8,224 bases of DNA from Flavobacteriaceae bacterium UBA2765. Its GTDB lineage: Bacteria > Bacteroidota > Bacteroidia > Flavobacteriales > Flavobacteriaceae. Made by a program: the position numbers and the translations under genes. Shown here piece by piece: positions 1 to 6,293 of this stretch (positions are counted from its first letter, which is position 1; every line of letters starts with the position of its first letter). A model generated the notes under the pieces. That model was not told the DNA's origin, did no database searches, and saw only the letters and a list, made by a program, of their open reading frames with translations. Where the stretch lies: contig DEIV01000127.1 of NCBI GenBank assembly GCA_002352665.1, forward strand, positions 2,062-10,285. Reading direction: 5' to 3'.

Positions 1-10
1 AATCAAACAG

Positions 11-30
11 ATCCCGCTAAATGGCGGGAT
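11..30. terminator. GC-rich hairpin, probable terminator
   Basis: ATCCCGC (11-17) and GCGGGAT (24-30) form a perfect 7-bp stem around a 6-base loop, optionally closed further by a T-G wobble. It is the most GC-rich short stretch in this AT-rich region. It lies about 50 bases beyond the stop of the leftward DUF3127 gene, so it could end that transcript or one arriving from the left of the window. There is no strong T-run on either side, so the terminator role is inferred from position and stem strength. Confidence 0.5.
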
Positions 31-42
31 TAGTTCGGTTAC

Positions 43-74
43 GCAATTTTTCTTTGTTTCACTTGAAAAATTGC
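43..74 (-). terminator. Inverted repeat just after the DUF3127 stop
   Basis: GCAATTTTTC (43-52) and GAAAAATTGC (65-74) are exact reverse complements with a 12-base loop. The hairpin starts 7 bases beyond the stop codon of the leftward DUF3127 gene, which is the usual place for a transcript end or a 3'-protecting stem. The stem is AT-rich, so it may act together with the GC-rich hairpin at 11-30. Confidence 0.5.
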
Positions 75-81
75 TACCTTA

Positions 82-456
82 CTAAAATGGTAAGTCGTCC
101 GGCTCTTCGTCAGACACATTATCTGCTGGTTCAAAAGCATCAACAGCTTCAATTGGTGGTACTTCATTAGACGTACCTGCTTGTAATTTTTCAATTCTCC
201 ATCCTTGAATAGAATTAAAATATTTAGCTTCTCCTTCAGGATTGATCCATTCTCTACCTCTCAAATTAATGCTTACTTTAACATCTTCACCAACTTGATA
301 ATTATTTAACAAATCGCATTTGTCTTGTATAAATTCTACTTGTAACATTTGAGGATACTGTTCATCGGTAGTTACTACCAATTCACGTTTTCTAAATCCA
401 CTAGTGCCGTAAGTTTTTGTTTCGTCTATTTTTTTTATTTTACCTGTAATTTCCAT
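82..456 (-). CDS. DUF3127 family OB-fold-like protein with SSB-type C-terminal tail
   Basis: This is a 124-residue protein matching the Bacteroidota family DUF3127, whose molecular role I do not know to be established. Residues 1-90 form the conserved core: MEITGKIKKI at the start, then FRKRELVV, YPQMLQVEF and GREWINPEGEAKYFNSIQGW. The alternating beta pattern suggests an OB fold. A low-complexity linker (91-107) leads to an acidic end whose last five residues are DDLPF. That matches the tip of bacterial single-stranded DNA-binding proteins (DDDIPF in E. coli), which docks onto replication and repair partners. The inference is an SSB-like accessory protein that binds nucleic acid or competes for SSB partners. 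The start is the first ATG, 5 bases after the flavin reductase stop, so the two are probably co-transcribed. Family assignment is firm; function is not. Confidence 0.85.
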   Translation of the reverse strand: MEITGKIKKIDETKTYGTSGFRKRELVVTTDEQYPQMLQVEFIQDKCDLLNNYQVGEDVKVSINLRGREWINPEGEAKYFNSIQGWRIEKLQAGTSNEVPPIEAVDAFEPADNVSDEEPDDLPF

Positions 457-461
457 TGTTT

Positions 462-1325
462 TTATTTAATTAATAGTACTTTCCAAGCACTGTTTACATC
501 ATTCTTTTCTAAGAATTCTTGTGCAAATTTATGTTTTTCTTGTATTTCTAATCCTATATATACCGGATTATCCTTTGCAAAGTTATTAACATCTTGTTGA
601 TTAGGCGTACAGTCAACATTGGCAAGCATCCCTAAATTGTTTCCTGTTAGAATATTACTATTTTTAATATCAGTTGGAATCTGGTCTACACCAATCCCCA
701 AACTAGTCAACGGTTTTGCTATTTCAAAAAATCCTTTTTTTGCTCTTGAATAATAGCTTCCGCCAGCTCTTGCAATTAAATCTAGTTTTTCTTGATCAAT
801 CTTATCATTTTTATCTAAAACACTCCTATTGATGTGTATTTTTAAAACTTCGCAAATAATTAAATTACCTGCTCCACCCTCACTTCCCAATACCATAACC
901 TCATTAACTTTACATTCAAATTGAATGGGTGATTCTGCAACTCTATAAGGTTTAATAGTATCAGACTTCAACATGGTAAATCCGGCTTTTTCAAACTCAT
1001 TAACCCCTTTGGCATACTCTGTACTGGCCAATGACATTTGTTGTGCCATAGTATAATTAACTACATTTATAACTACTTCTTTAACTTGATGAATATTCTC
1101 CAATGTATGTTTAGTAGTATTATCTCTTACCCTTCTGGCCGGTGAAAAAATTAGTATTGGCGGATTGGCACTAAATACATTAAAAAAACTAAACGGAGAT
1201 AAATTAGAATTCCCTTCTATATCAATGGTACTGGCAAAAGCAATTGGCCTTGGTGAAATTGCACTTAACAAATAAGCGTGTAATTTAGAAGTAGATATCT
1301 TTTTGGTGTCTATGGTTAACATCAT
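462..1325 (-). CDS. Flavin reductase family protein (FMN-binding split barrel)
   Basis: This 287-residue protein belongs to the flavin reductase-like family, with an FMN-binding split-barrel fold at roughly residues 15-200. Visible landmarks are SAISPRPIAFAST near 21-33, NLSPFSFFNVFSANPPI near 41-57, and the phosphate-binding type stretch SPARRVRDNTTKHT near 61-74. Members are cytoplasmic and bind FMN; their substrates range from free flavin to other small molecules, so the true substrate is unknown. The C-terminal extension (about 200-287, with LTSLGIGVDQIP and LTGNNLGMLANV) is as found in the longer Bacteroidota version, so the gene looks full length. Two ATGs are adjacent; either 1325 or 1322 could start translation. 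A TATATTTG element upstream (1360-1367, leftward) supports this start. DUF3127 follows after 5 bases. Confidence 0.9.
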   Translation of the reverse strand: MMLTIDTKKISTSKLHAYLLSAISPRPIAFASTIDIEGNSNLSPFSFFNVFSANPPILIFSPARRVRDNTTKHTLENIHQVKEVVINVVNYTMAQQMSLASTEYAKGVNEFEKAGFTMLKSDTIKPYRVAESPIQFECKVNEVMVLGSEGGAGNLIICEVLKIHINRSVLDKNDKIDQEKLDLIARAGGSYYSRAKKGFFEIAKPLTSLGIGVDQIPTDIKNSNILTGNNLGMLANVDCTPNQQDVNNFAKDNPVYIGLEIQEKHKFAQEFLEKNDVNSAWKVLLIK

Positions 1326-1359
1326 AAATTGTTAATAAAAAACAAAAATACTCAATTAT

Positions 1360-1367
1360 CAAATATA
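1360..1367 (-). promoter_or_regulatory. -7 element of the flavin reductase promoter
   Basis: Read leftward this is TATATTTG, a perfect match to the Bacteroidota -7 consensus TAnnTTTG. It would start transcription near 1353 and give a leader of about 25-30 bases before the ATG at 1325. No TTG lies at the usual spacing; the nearest suitable one is 26 bases upstream, so the -33 element is weak. Confidence 0.55.
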
Positions 1368-1406
1368 ATAACAACTATTTTTCTTAGTTATATCAAGAGA
1401 TAATTT

Positions 1407-1414
1407 TATATTTG
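1407..1414 (+). promoter_or_regulatory. -7 element of the histidine kinase promoter
   Basis: TATATTTG matches the Bacteroidota -7 consensus TAnnTTTG exactly. It ends only 5 bases before the ATG at 1420, so a start site a few bases downstream would fall on or next to the ATG and give a leaderless mRNA. No clear TTG is seen at the -33 position. It diverges from the matching leftward element at 1360-1367. Confidence 0.5.
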
Positions 1415-1419
1415 TTATA

Positions 1420-2610
1420 ATGAATCTCCCCCTGAATAAGAATATACTTCGATGGATATTAATCACAGCAGCCTTTTTACTGGTTGCTCTTATTTTATGG
1501 AACACCAATACTTTCTTTAAAAACTTCAAACAAGAGGAAAGATTTAAAATGGAGGTATTAGCTGTAGCCCTAAAAAACATGAGTTCTACAGATTTAGATG
1601 CTGATATAACTTTAGAAGGAAAAATTATTGCAAGTAATCAAAATATTCCAATGATCATTACTAACGAAGATGATCTTATTAAAGGTTGGTTCAATTTGGA
1701 AGTTGAAAGTAATGAGCTGAATTACAACAAATTATCAGATCGAGATAGAATGTATCTTACCAATCAATTAACTGATATGAAACAAGATAACAGTCCATTA
1801 ACTGTTACAAGAGAAGGTAAATCTGGCACAACTACTGATTTTATTTATTATAGCAATTCTAATTTACTAAATAAATTAAAATATTACCCTCTGGCATTAT
1901 TATTTATTCTTTTTCTTTTTGGAATAGTTATCTATTTGGTATTTAAATCTAATAAAGTAGCTGAGCAAAATAAACTTTGGGCGGGAATGGCAAAAGAAAC
2001 TGCACATCAAATTGGAACACCTTTGTCCTCTTTATTAGGTTGGGTAGAAATTCTTAGAATGGACAATACAGATGAAAACACTGTTGTAGAAATAGAAAAA
2101 GACATAGAGCGGCTAAATACCATTGCTAACAGATTTTCTAAAATTGGATCCATCCCTAAACTCACCAGACATGATATTGTCCTGGAAACAAAAAAATCTT
2201 TTGATTATTATGCCTCGAGAAGTTCTAAACTAATTGATTATCATTTTGATACTGATGAAAATGAAAAAATCTATGCCATGATCAACCCTCAATTATTTAC
2301 ATGGGTAATAGAAAATTTAGTGAAAAATGCCATAGATGCAATGGAAGGAAAAGGTACTTTAAGAATAAAAGTACAGTCTAAAGACAGTAAGTTCATGCAG
2401 CTCCTTGTATCTGATACCGGGAAGGGAATATCAAAAAATATTTATAAAAAAATATTTGAGCCGGGTTATACTACTAAAAGACGAGGATGGGGTCTAGGTT
2501 TATCACTTACAAAAAGAATTATTGAAGACTATCACGATGGTAAAATTCAAGTCGAGAAATCTGAACTAGGTGTAGGAACTACTATGAGTGTGTTGTTACG
2601 GGAATTGTAA
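1420..2610 (+). CDS. Membrane sensor histidine kinase
   Basis: This 396-residue protein is a two-transmembrane sensor kinase of a two-component system. Helix 1 is near residues 10-29 and helix 2 near 155-176. They enclose an extracytoplasmic region of about 125 residues that I do not recognise. The H-box AKETAHQIGTPLSS carries the phosphoacceptor His196. The ATP-binding domain shows the N-box (NLVKNAIDA, 299-307), the G1 box (DTGKG, 332-336), the F-box (FEPGY, 346-350) and the G2 box (GWGLGL, 356-361), so all catalytic elements are present. There is no HAMP or PAS domain between helix 2 and the H-box, only a short linker. No response regulator is adjacent, so it is an orphan here and its stimulus is unknown. 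The next internal Met (residue 44) would remove helix 1, which favours the first ATG. Confidence 0.93.
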   Translation: MNLPLNKNILRWILITAAFLLVALILWNTNTFFKNFKQEERFKMEVLAVALKNMSSTDLDADITLEGKIIASNQNIPMIITNEDDLIKGWFNLEVESNELNYNKLSDRDRMYLTNQLTDMKQDNSPLTVTREGKSGTTTDFIYYSNSNLLNKLKYYPLALLFILFLFGIVIYLVFKSNKVAEQNKLWAGMAKETAHQIGTPLSSLLGWVEILRMDNTDENTVVEIEKDIERLNTIANRFSKIGSIPKLTRHDIVLETKKSFDYYASRSSKLIDYHFDTDENEKIYAMINPQLFTWVIENLVKNAIDAMEGKGTLRIKVQSKDSKFMQLLVSDTGKGISKNIYKKIFEPGYTTKRRGWGLGLSLTKRIIEDYHDGKIQVEKSELGVGTTMSVLLREL

Positions 2611-2699
2611 AAAACCCAACAAGCCACATTTGCGAATTATATAAGGTAAATTTTTAGTGCAATTTATGCCTCAGCCGACCTATATCAATTTGCGAAAAA

Positions 2700-3089
2700 T
2701 TATTTCAATTCATGTCTGATTTTACCGGCCACCTCTTCAAATTCTTCTTTACTTAAATTCACTTTATGCTGAAAAGTTGCATCTTTCATTGAATTTAAAG
2801 GAATGAGATGCACATGTACATGTGGTACCTCAAGTCCAATAACTGTCATACCAACTCTTTTACAAGGCAATGCCTTTTCTATGGCTAAAGCAACTTTTCT
2901 TGAAAATTCCATGAGTCCTTGATAAGTAGCTTTGTCTAAATCAAATAATTTATTTACTTCCTTTTTAGGAACTACTAAGGTATGCCCTTTCGCATTTGGA
3001 TTGATATCTAAAAAAGCAAAAAAATCATCATTTTCCTCAACTTTATAGCAAGGAATTTCTCCGTTAATTATTTTGGTAAATATTGACAT
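2700..3089 (-). CDS. HIT family protein (histidine triad nucleotide hydrolase/transferase)
   Basis: This 129-residue HIT-domain protein is cytoplasmic and probably dimeric. It carries the defining triad HVHVHLIP (His90, His92, His94), in which the middle histidine attacks the nucleotide phosphate, and the upstream fold element GHTLVVPKKEV near residues 35-45. The N-terminus, MSIFTKIINGEIPCYKV, is typical of the Hint-like branch, which hydrolyses purine nucleoside phosphoramidates and related adenylates; the exact substrate cannot be read from sequence. It lies 4 bases downstream of greA and is surely in the same leftward transcript. It converges with the histidine kinase across an 89-base gap. 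Confidence 0.92.
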   Translation of the reverse strand: MSIFTKIINGEIPCYKVEENDDFFAFLDINPNAKGHTLVVPKKEVNKLFDLDKATYQGLMEFSRKVALAIEKALPCKRVGMTVIGLEVPHVHVHLIPLNSMKDATFQHKVNLSKEEFEEVAGKIRHELK

Positions 3090-3093
3090 TATT

Positions 3094-3570
3094 TTAAGTT
3101 CTTTTAATCTCTAAAATTTCAAATTTCATAATACCATTAGGCACATTTACTTCAGCTATTTCACCCACCTTTTTACCTAATAGCCCTTTACCGATAGGAG
3201 AATCTACCGATATTTTACCGGCTTTAAAATCGGCCTCAGAGTTGGCCACCAAAGTATAATCAAACTCCATATTATTAGCTGTATTTTTAATTTTTACAGT
3301 AGATAATGCTAACACTTTGCTAGTATCTAATTGCGATTCGTCAATCAATCTAGCAGATGCCACCACATTCTTTAATTGAGCAATTTTATATTCTAATAAA
3401 GATTGCTCTTCTTTTGCCGCATGATATTCTGCATTTTCACTTAAATCACCTTTATCTCGTGCCTCTGCAATATCATTAGTTACTCTTGGTCTTTCAACAT
3501 GTTCAAGGTGCTCTAACTCTTCTCTTAATTTTTTTAATCCTTCTGCTGTGTAATAAGAAATTTTACTCAT
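3094..3570 (-). CDS. greA: Transcription elongation factor GreA
   Basis: GreA rescues backtracked RNA polymerase by inserting its coiled coil into the secondary channel and stimulating cleavage of the extruded RNA 3' end. The chosen start gives MSKISYYTAEGLKKLREELE and 158 residues, the usual GreA length. A further upstream ATG at 3597 would add nine residues (MYFIKNDSV) not expected in the family. Residues 1-75 form the antiparallel coiled coil, with the tip DKGDLSENAEYHAAKEEQ holding the acidic pair (Asp42 and Glu45, equivalent to E. coli Asp41 and Glu44). Residues from about 80 to 158 form the FKBP-like domain, ending in SPIGKGLLGKKVGE and MKFEILEI. It is the first gene of a greA-HIT operon. 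Confidence 0.96.
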   Translation of the reverse strand: MSKISYYTAEGLKKLREELEHLEHVERPRVTNDIAEARDKGDLSENAEYHAAKEEQSLLEYKIAQLKNVVASARLIDESQLDTSKVLALSTVKIKNTANNMEFDYTLVANSEADFKAGKISVDSPIGKGLLGKKVGEIAEVNVPNGIMKFEILEIKRT

Positions 3571-3641
3571 AACGCTATCATTTTTAATAAAATACAAAAA
3601 TCCCAGCTCTAATTGTTTGAGATGAGATTTTAATACAATTG

Positions 3642-3670
3642 TAAATGTACAAAATAATTATTATTTACAA
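3642..3670 (-). promoter_or_regulatory. Candidate greA promoter
   Basis: Read leftward, a TTG (3668-3670) is followed after 18 bases by TACATTTA (3642-3649), seven of eight matches to TAnnTTTG. It would give a leader of about 65 bases before the greA ATG at 3570. An 8-bp inverted repeat, TTGTAAAT (3639-3646) and ATTTACAA (3663-3670), covers both elements and could be an operator or a chance feature of AT-rich DNA. Confidence 0.4.
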
Positions 3671-3678
3671 GTAATTTG

Positions 3679-3686
3679 TACCTTGC
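3679..3686 (+). promoter_or_regulatory. Candidate -7 element for the Rieske-like/purK unit
   Basis: TACCTTGC sits in the context ATTTGTACCTTGCAA, nearly identical to ATTTGTACTTTGCAA ahead of the lipoprotein gene at 6502. The repeated context suggests a real promoter element of the TA..TTTG type. It lies 15 bases before the ATG at 3702, implying a very short leader. No TTG is visible at the -33 position. Confidence 0.4.
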
Positions 3687-3701
3687 AAGAAAATTTTTTG
3701 A

Positions 3702-4121
3702 ATGAAAAAAATACTTGGCATCTTTCTTTTAATTGGATTACTTGGTTGTTCTAATACTGACGATAACAATCCTGTTTTGCCGAATGTTGCAGTAAATACT
3801 ACTGTTTTTTTAAATAACCCCTCTAATAATGATCTTTTATTTGTTGGCGGTTATGTAGAAATTTCTGGGGGTATTAAGGGTATTGTTGTATATCATGGTA
3901 TCAATGACAATTATTTTGCCTATGATTTGGTTTGTCCGCATTTAGCTCCTAATGAATGTACTAAAATGACTGTTGACGGATTGCATATGATTTGTACTTG
4001 CGATAATTCTAAATTTGCTTTGGCACTTGGCGGGGCTCCACAAAGTGGCACACCATATCCGGCTAAAGCCTACAATGTGGTAAAAAATGGCGATACTTTA
4101 ATTATTTCAAATTTTAAATGA
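3702..4121 (+). CDS. Rieske-like small lipoprotein
   Basis: This is a 139-residue secreted lipoprotein. Residues 1-15 are a signal peptide ending in the lipobox LLGC, so Cys16 would be lipidated and the protein anchored in the cell envelope. The remainder resembles a single Rieske-type domain: box 1 is CPH (Cys78, His80) and box 2 is CTCDNSKF (Cys98, Cys100, Asp101), followed by LGGAPQSGTPYPAKAYNV, as in the proline loop of Rieske proteins. Canonical box 2 is C-x-x-H; here the histidine is Asp101. Three usual ligands remain (Cys78, His80, Cys98), so the domain either holds an atypical 2Fe-2S cluster or has lost it. The stop codon overlaps the purK start as ATGA, implying translational coupling to a purine gene with no obvious functional link. 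Fold assignment is good; cluster binding is uncertain. Confidence 0.8.
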   Translation: MKKILGIFLLIGLLGCSNTDDNNPVLPNVAVNTTVFLNNPSNNDLLFVGGYVEISGGIKGIVVYHGINDNYFAYDLVCPHLAPNECTKMTVDGLHMICTCDNSKFALALGGAPQSGTPYPAKAYNVVKNGDTLIISNFK

Positions 4122-5281
4122 ACACTTATTTTTCTTCAGATTTTAAACTAGGTATTTTAGGAGGTGGCCAACTTGGTAAAATGCTTTTGACAGAAACACA
4201 AAAGTTTGATATTTACACTTGTGTTTTAGACACTAGTAAAGATGCTCCATGTGCCTATATTTGCAATGAATTTTATGTGGGCAGCTTGCTCGATTTCGAT
4301 ACCGTTTATCAATTCGGAAAAAAAGTAGATACTTTAACTATTGAAATTGAAAATGTAAATGTTGATGCACTTGAAAAACTTGAAAAAGAGGGGGTAATTG
4401 TTTATCCTTCAGCTAAAACCATAAGGACTATTCAAAATAAAGCAAAACAAAAATTATTTTATATAGATCATAATATTCCTACTGCCGAGTTTTCACGTTT
4501 TGCTTATGCTGATGAAATTGAAACTGCTTTAAAACATGAAACTTTAGATTTTCCATTTGTTTGGAAAAGTGCACAATTTGGATATGATGGTACAGGTGTT
4601 AAAATTATAAAGTCTTTTGCTGATTTAGAAACTTTACCAAATGTAGAGTGTATTGTTGAAAAATTGATACCTTTTAAAAATGAACTGGCCGTCATTATAG
4701 CTAGAAATATTGATGGAGCAGTAAAAACATATCCTGTGGTTGAAATGGAATTTCACCCAGAAGCCAATCAAGTTGAATATGTAATTTGTCCGGCAAGAAT
4801 TCCTAAGAAAATTGCTGAAAATGCAGAACATATTGCCTTAAAAGTCTCTCAAGCTTTTCAACATGTAGGTTTATTGGCAGTTGAAATGTTTTTAACAAAG
4901 GAGGATGAAATTATTGTAAATGAGGCTGCCCCAAGAGCTCATAATAGTGGTCATTATAGCATAGAGGCTTCATATACCAACCAATTTGAACAACATATAC
5001 GTGCTATTCTAAACTTACCTTTAGGAAATACTTCTAATAAAGTAAATGGAGTTATGGTAAATTTGGTAGGTGAAGAAGGCTATATTGGTAACGTTGTTTA
5101 TGAAAATATAGAAACCATTTTAAAAATGGATGGTGTTACACCGCATATTTATGGTAAAAAAACAACCAAACCTTATAGAAAAATGGGGCATGTAACTATT
5201 GTACATCAAGATTTGAATACTGCACGAAAAATTGCTGAAAAAGTGAAGAGTACTATAAAAGTGATTGGTAAGAAATCCTAA
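4118..5281 (+). CDS. purK: 5-(carboxyamino)imidazole ribonucleotide synthase (PurK)
   Basis: PurK is a cytoplasmic ATP-grasp enzyme of de novo purine synthesis that carboxylates aminoimidazole ribonucleotide, using ATP and bicarbonate, to make N5-CAIR for PurE. The 387-residue length fits the family. The N-terminal pre-ATP-grasp domain starts with LGILGGGQLGKML (11-23). EIENV (76-80) and YPSAKTI (96-102) follow. The ATP-grasp core includes Lys150, GYDGTG (155-160) and Glu181. The catalytic end has VEMF (255-258) and VNEAAPRAHNSGHY (267-280). The C-terminal signature HIYGKKTTKPYRKMGH spans 343-358. The start codon overlaps the stop of the Rieske-like gene by ATGA, so it depends on that gene's transcript. 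No other purine gene is present in the window. Confidence 0.96.
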   Translation: MNTYFSSDFKLGILGGGQLGKMLLTETQKFDIYTCVLDTSKDAPCAYICNEFYVGSLLDFDTVYQFGKKVDTLTIEIENVNVDALEKLEKEGVIVYPSAKTIRTIQNKAKQKLFYIDHNIPTAEFSRFAYADEIETALKHETLDFPFVWKSAQFGYDGTGVKIIKSFADLETLPNVECIVEKLIPFKNELAVIIARNIDGAVKTYPVVEMEFHPEANQVEYVICPARIPKKIAENAEHIALKVSQAFQHVGLLAVEMFLTKEDEIIVNEAAPRAHNSGHYSIEASYTNQFEQHIRAILNLPLGNTSNKVNGVMVNLVGEEGYIGNVVYENIETILKMDGVTPHIYGKKTTKPYRKMGHVTIVHQDLNTARKIAEKVKSTIKVIGKKS

Positions 5282-5341
5282 ACAAGTTTTTTGTTGTGAA
5301 AGATCAACAGTATTCAGACTTAAAAAATAAAATTAATTTCT

Positions 5342-6136
5342 ATGAAATTTGAAGGTGTTTTACAAAAAATGATGGCTGAAATTGGTTCTCCCGTTCAGTA
5401 TTATCTACAATTAAAAAATGATTTTATCAATGTAAATCAAGCACTTAATAAAACCTTAGAAATTTCATTTATCAAATATGAATGTTTGCATTGTCATTTA
5501 GACAAACCTATATACAGACAAGGTTTTTGTAAGAGCTGTTTTTTTGATATTCCTCAGGCGGCAGATTGGATTATAAGACCTGAATTGAGTACAGCACATC
5601 TAGATAAAGAAGATCGTGACCTGGACTATGAAAAAAAAGTACAATTGCAACCTCATATTGTATATTTAGCCAACTCAAGTAATGTAAAAGTGGGGGTTAC
5701 AAGAAAAAGTCAGATTCCTACGCGATGGATAGATCAAGGTGCACATGAAGCTATTGAAATTGTAGAAGTACCCAATAGATATTTGGCAGGTATTACAGAA
5801 CTTGCTCTAAAAGAACATGTTTCAGATAAGACCAATTGGCGTAAAATGTTAACAAATACTATTATAGATGTTGATCTGATTGCAGTAAAAGAGAAATTAG
5901 CTGCATTTATCCCAGAAAAAGTTAAGCCTTACTATTTAGAAAATCATATAAAAGAAACACTTATAGAATTTCCGGTATTGCAATATCCTAAAAAAGTAAA
6001 AAGCCTAAGCCTCGATAAAAATCCATATTATAATGGAGTTCTAAAAGGAATAAAAGGTCAATATCTTATTTTTGAAGATGATACTGTTTTTAATATCCGT
6101 GGAAGTGAAGGTTATTATGTAAGTATAACAATCTAA
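5342..6136 (+). CDS. DUF2797 family protein with Cys4 cluster and GIY-YIG-like core
   Basis: This 264-residue protein matches the DUF2797 family, whose function I do not know to be established. An N-terminal region (1-45) is followed by a probable zinc site of two CxxC pairs, CLHC (48-51) and CKSC (63-66). The middle part resembles a GIY-YIG nuclease core: HIVYLA (105-110), VKVGVT (115-120), an arginine in the following helix (TRWIDQGA, Arg128), and a glutamate in the next helix (TELALKEH, Glu153). A beta-rich C-terminal section ends in GSEGYYVSITI. The inference is a nucleic-acid-binding protein or possible nuclease; the canonical GIY and YIG triplets are altered, so catalysis is uncertain. 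It follows purK by 60 bases with no clear promoter in the gap, so read-through is likely. Confidence 0.8.
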   Translation: MKFEGVLQKMMAEIGSPVQYYLQLKNDFINVNQALNKTLEISFIKYECLHCHLDKPIYRQGFCKSCFFDIPQAADWIIRPELSTAHLDKEDRDLDYEKKVQLQPHIVYLANSSNVKVGVTRKSQIPTRWIDQGAHEAIEIVEVPNRYLAGITELALKEHVSDKTNWRKMLTNTIIDVDLIAVKEKLAAFIPEKVKPYYLENHIKETLIEFPVLQYPKKVKSLSLDKNPYYNGVLKGIKGQYLIFEDDTVFNIRGSEGYYVSITI

Positions 6137-6155
6137 GGCATATTATAGATCTACT

Positions 6156-6179
6156 TCATAACCTTCTAAATGGTTATGA
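6156..6179. terminator. Hairpin after DUF2797 gene
   Basis: TCATAACC (6156-6163) and GGTTATGA (6172-6179) form a perfect 8-bp stem with an 8-base loop, starting 20 bases after the DUF2797 stop. No T-run follows on either strand, so if it is a terminator it is not a classical intrinsic one. It also lies just beyond the stop codon of the small leftward reading frame at 6183-6293 and could serve both directions. Confidence 0.45.
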
Positions 6180-6182
6180 TAG

Positions 6183-6293
6183 CTACCTATACAACAGAAA
6201 ATAAAAAATTCTTAGATTGTAAATTTCTTTTTCATAGCAATTCTCCCATTCTAAAATTTTCATAGCAGCTATCTTCATAGCAAAAATTTTCAT
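6183..6293 (-). CDS. Possible 36-residue leftward peptide with pentapeptide repeat
   Basis: This tentative small reading frame begins MKIFA-MKIAA-MKILE, a five-residue repeat produced by in-frame 15-base DNA repeats. It ends in an aromatic and basic tail (YNLRIFYFLLYR). In support, a good leftward promoter (TTG, 20 bases, TATATTTG) ends 61 bases upstream, an in-frame stop lies just before the first ATG, and a hairpin follows the stop. Against it, the frame is very short, the ATGs lie inside a palindrome that may be purely structural, and I know no homologue. The alternative is that the same strand makes a non-coding RNA of about 150 bases. I do not assign a function. Confidence 0.25.
   Translation of the reverse strand: MKIFAMKIAAMKILEWENCYEKEIYNLRIFYFLLYR

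Noticed and set aside
349..600. Open frame of 83 codons on the + strand over the DUF3127 and flavin reductase genes
   Set aside because: It lies opposite two well-supported genes, its composition (phenylalanine- and serine-rich) is that of an antisense shadow, and it has no recognisable motif.
1359..1580. Open frame of 73 codons on the - strand over the start of the histidine kinase
   Set aside because: It overlaps the kinase promoter and N-terminus in antisense, has no family resemblance, and is explained by the opposite strand.
1420..2610. Two-component pair with an adjacent response regulator
   Set aside because: The kinase's neighbours are flavin reductase and HIT genes; no receiver-domain protein is present in the window.
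3571..3597. Upstream ATG extending GreA by nine residues
   Set aside because: The internal ATG at 3570 gives the standard 158-residue GreA with the usual MSKISYYT-type start.
4504..4831. Two short - strand frames inside purK
   Set aside because: Both are antisense to conserved ATP-grasp sequence and have no upstream promoter or known motif.
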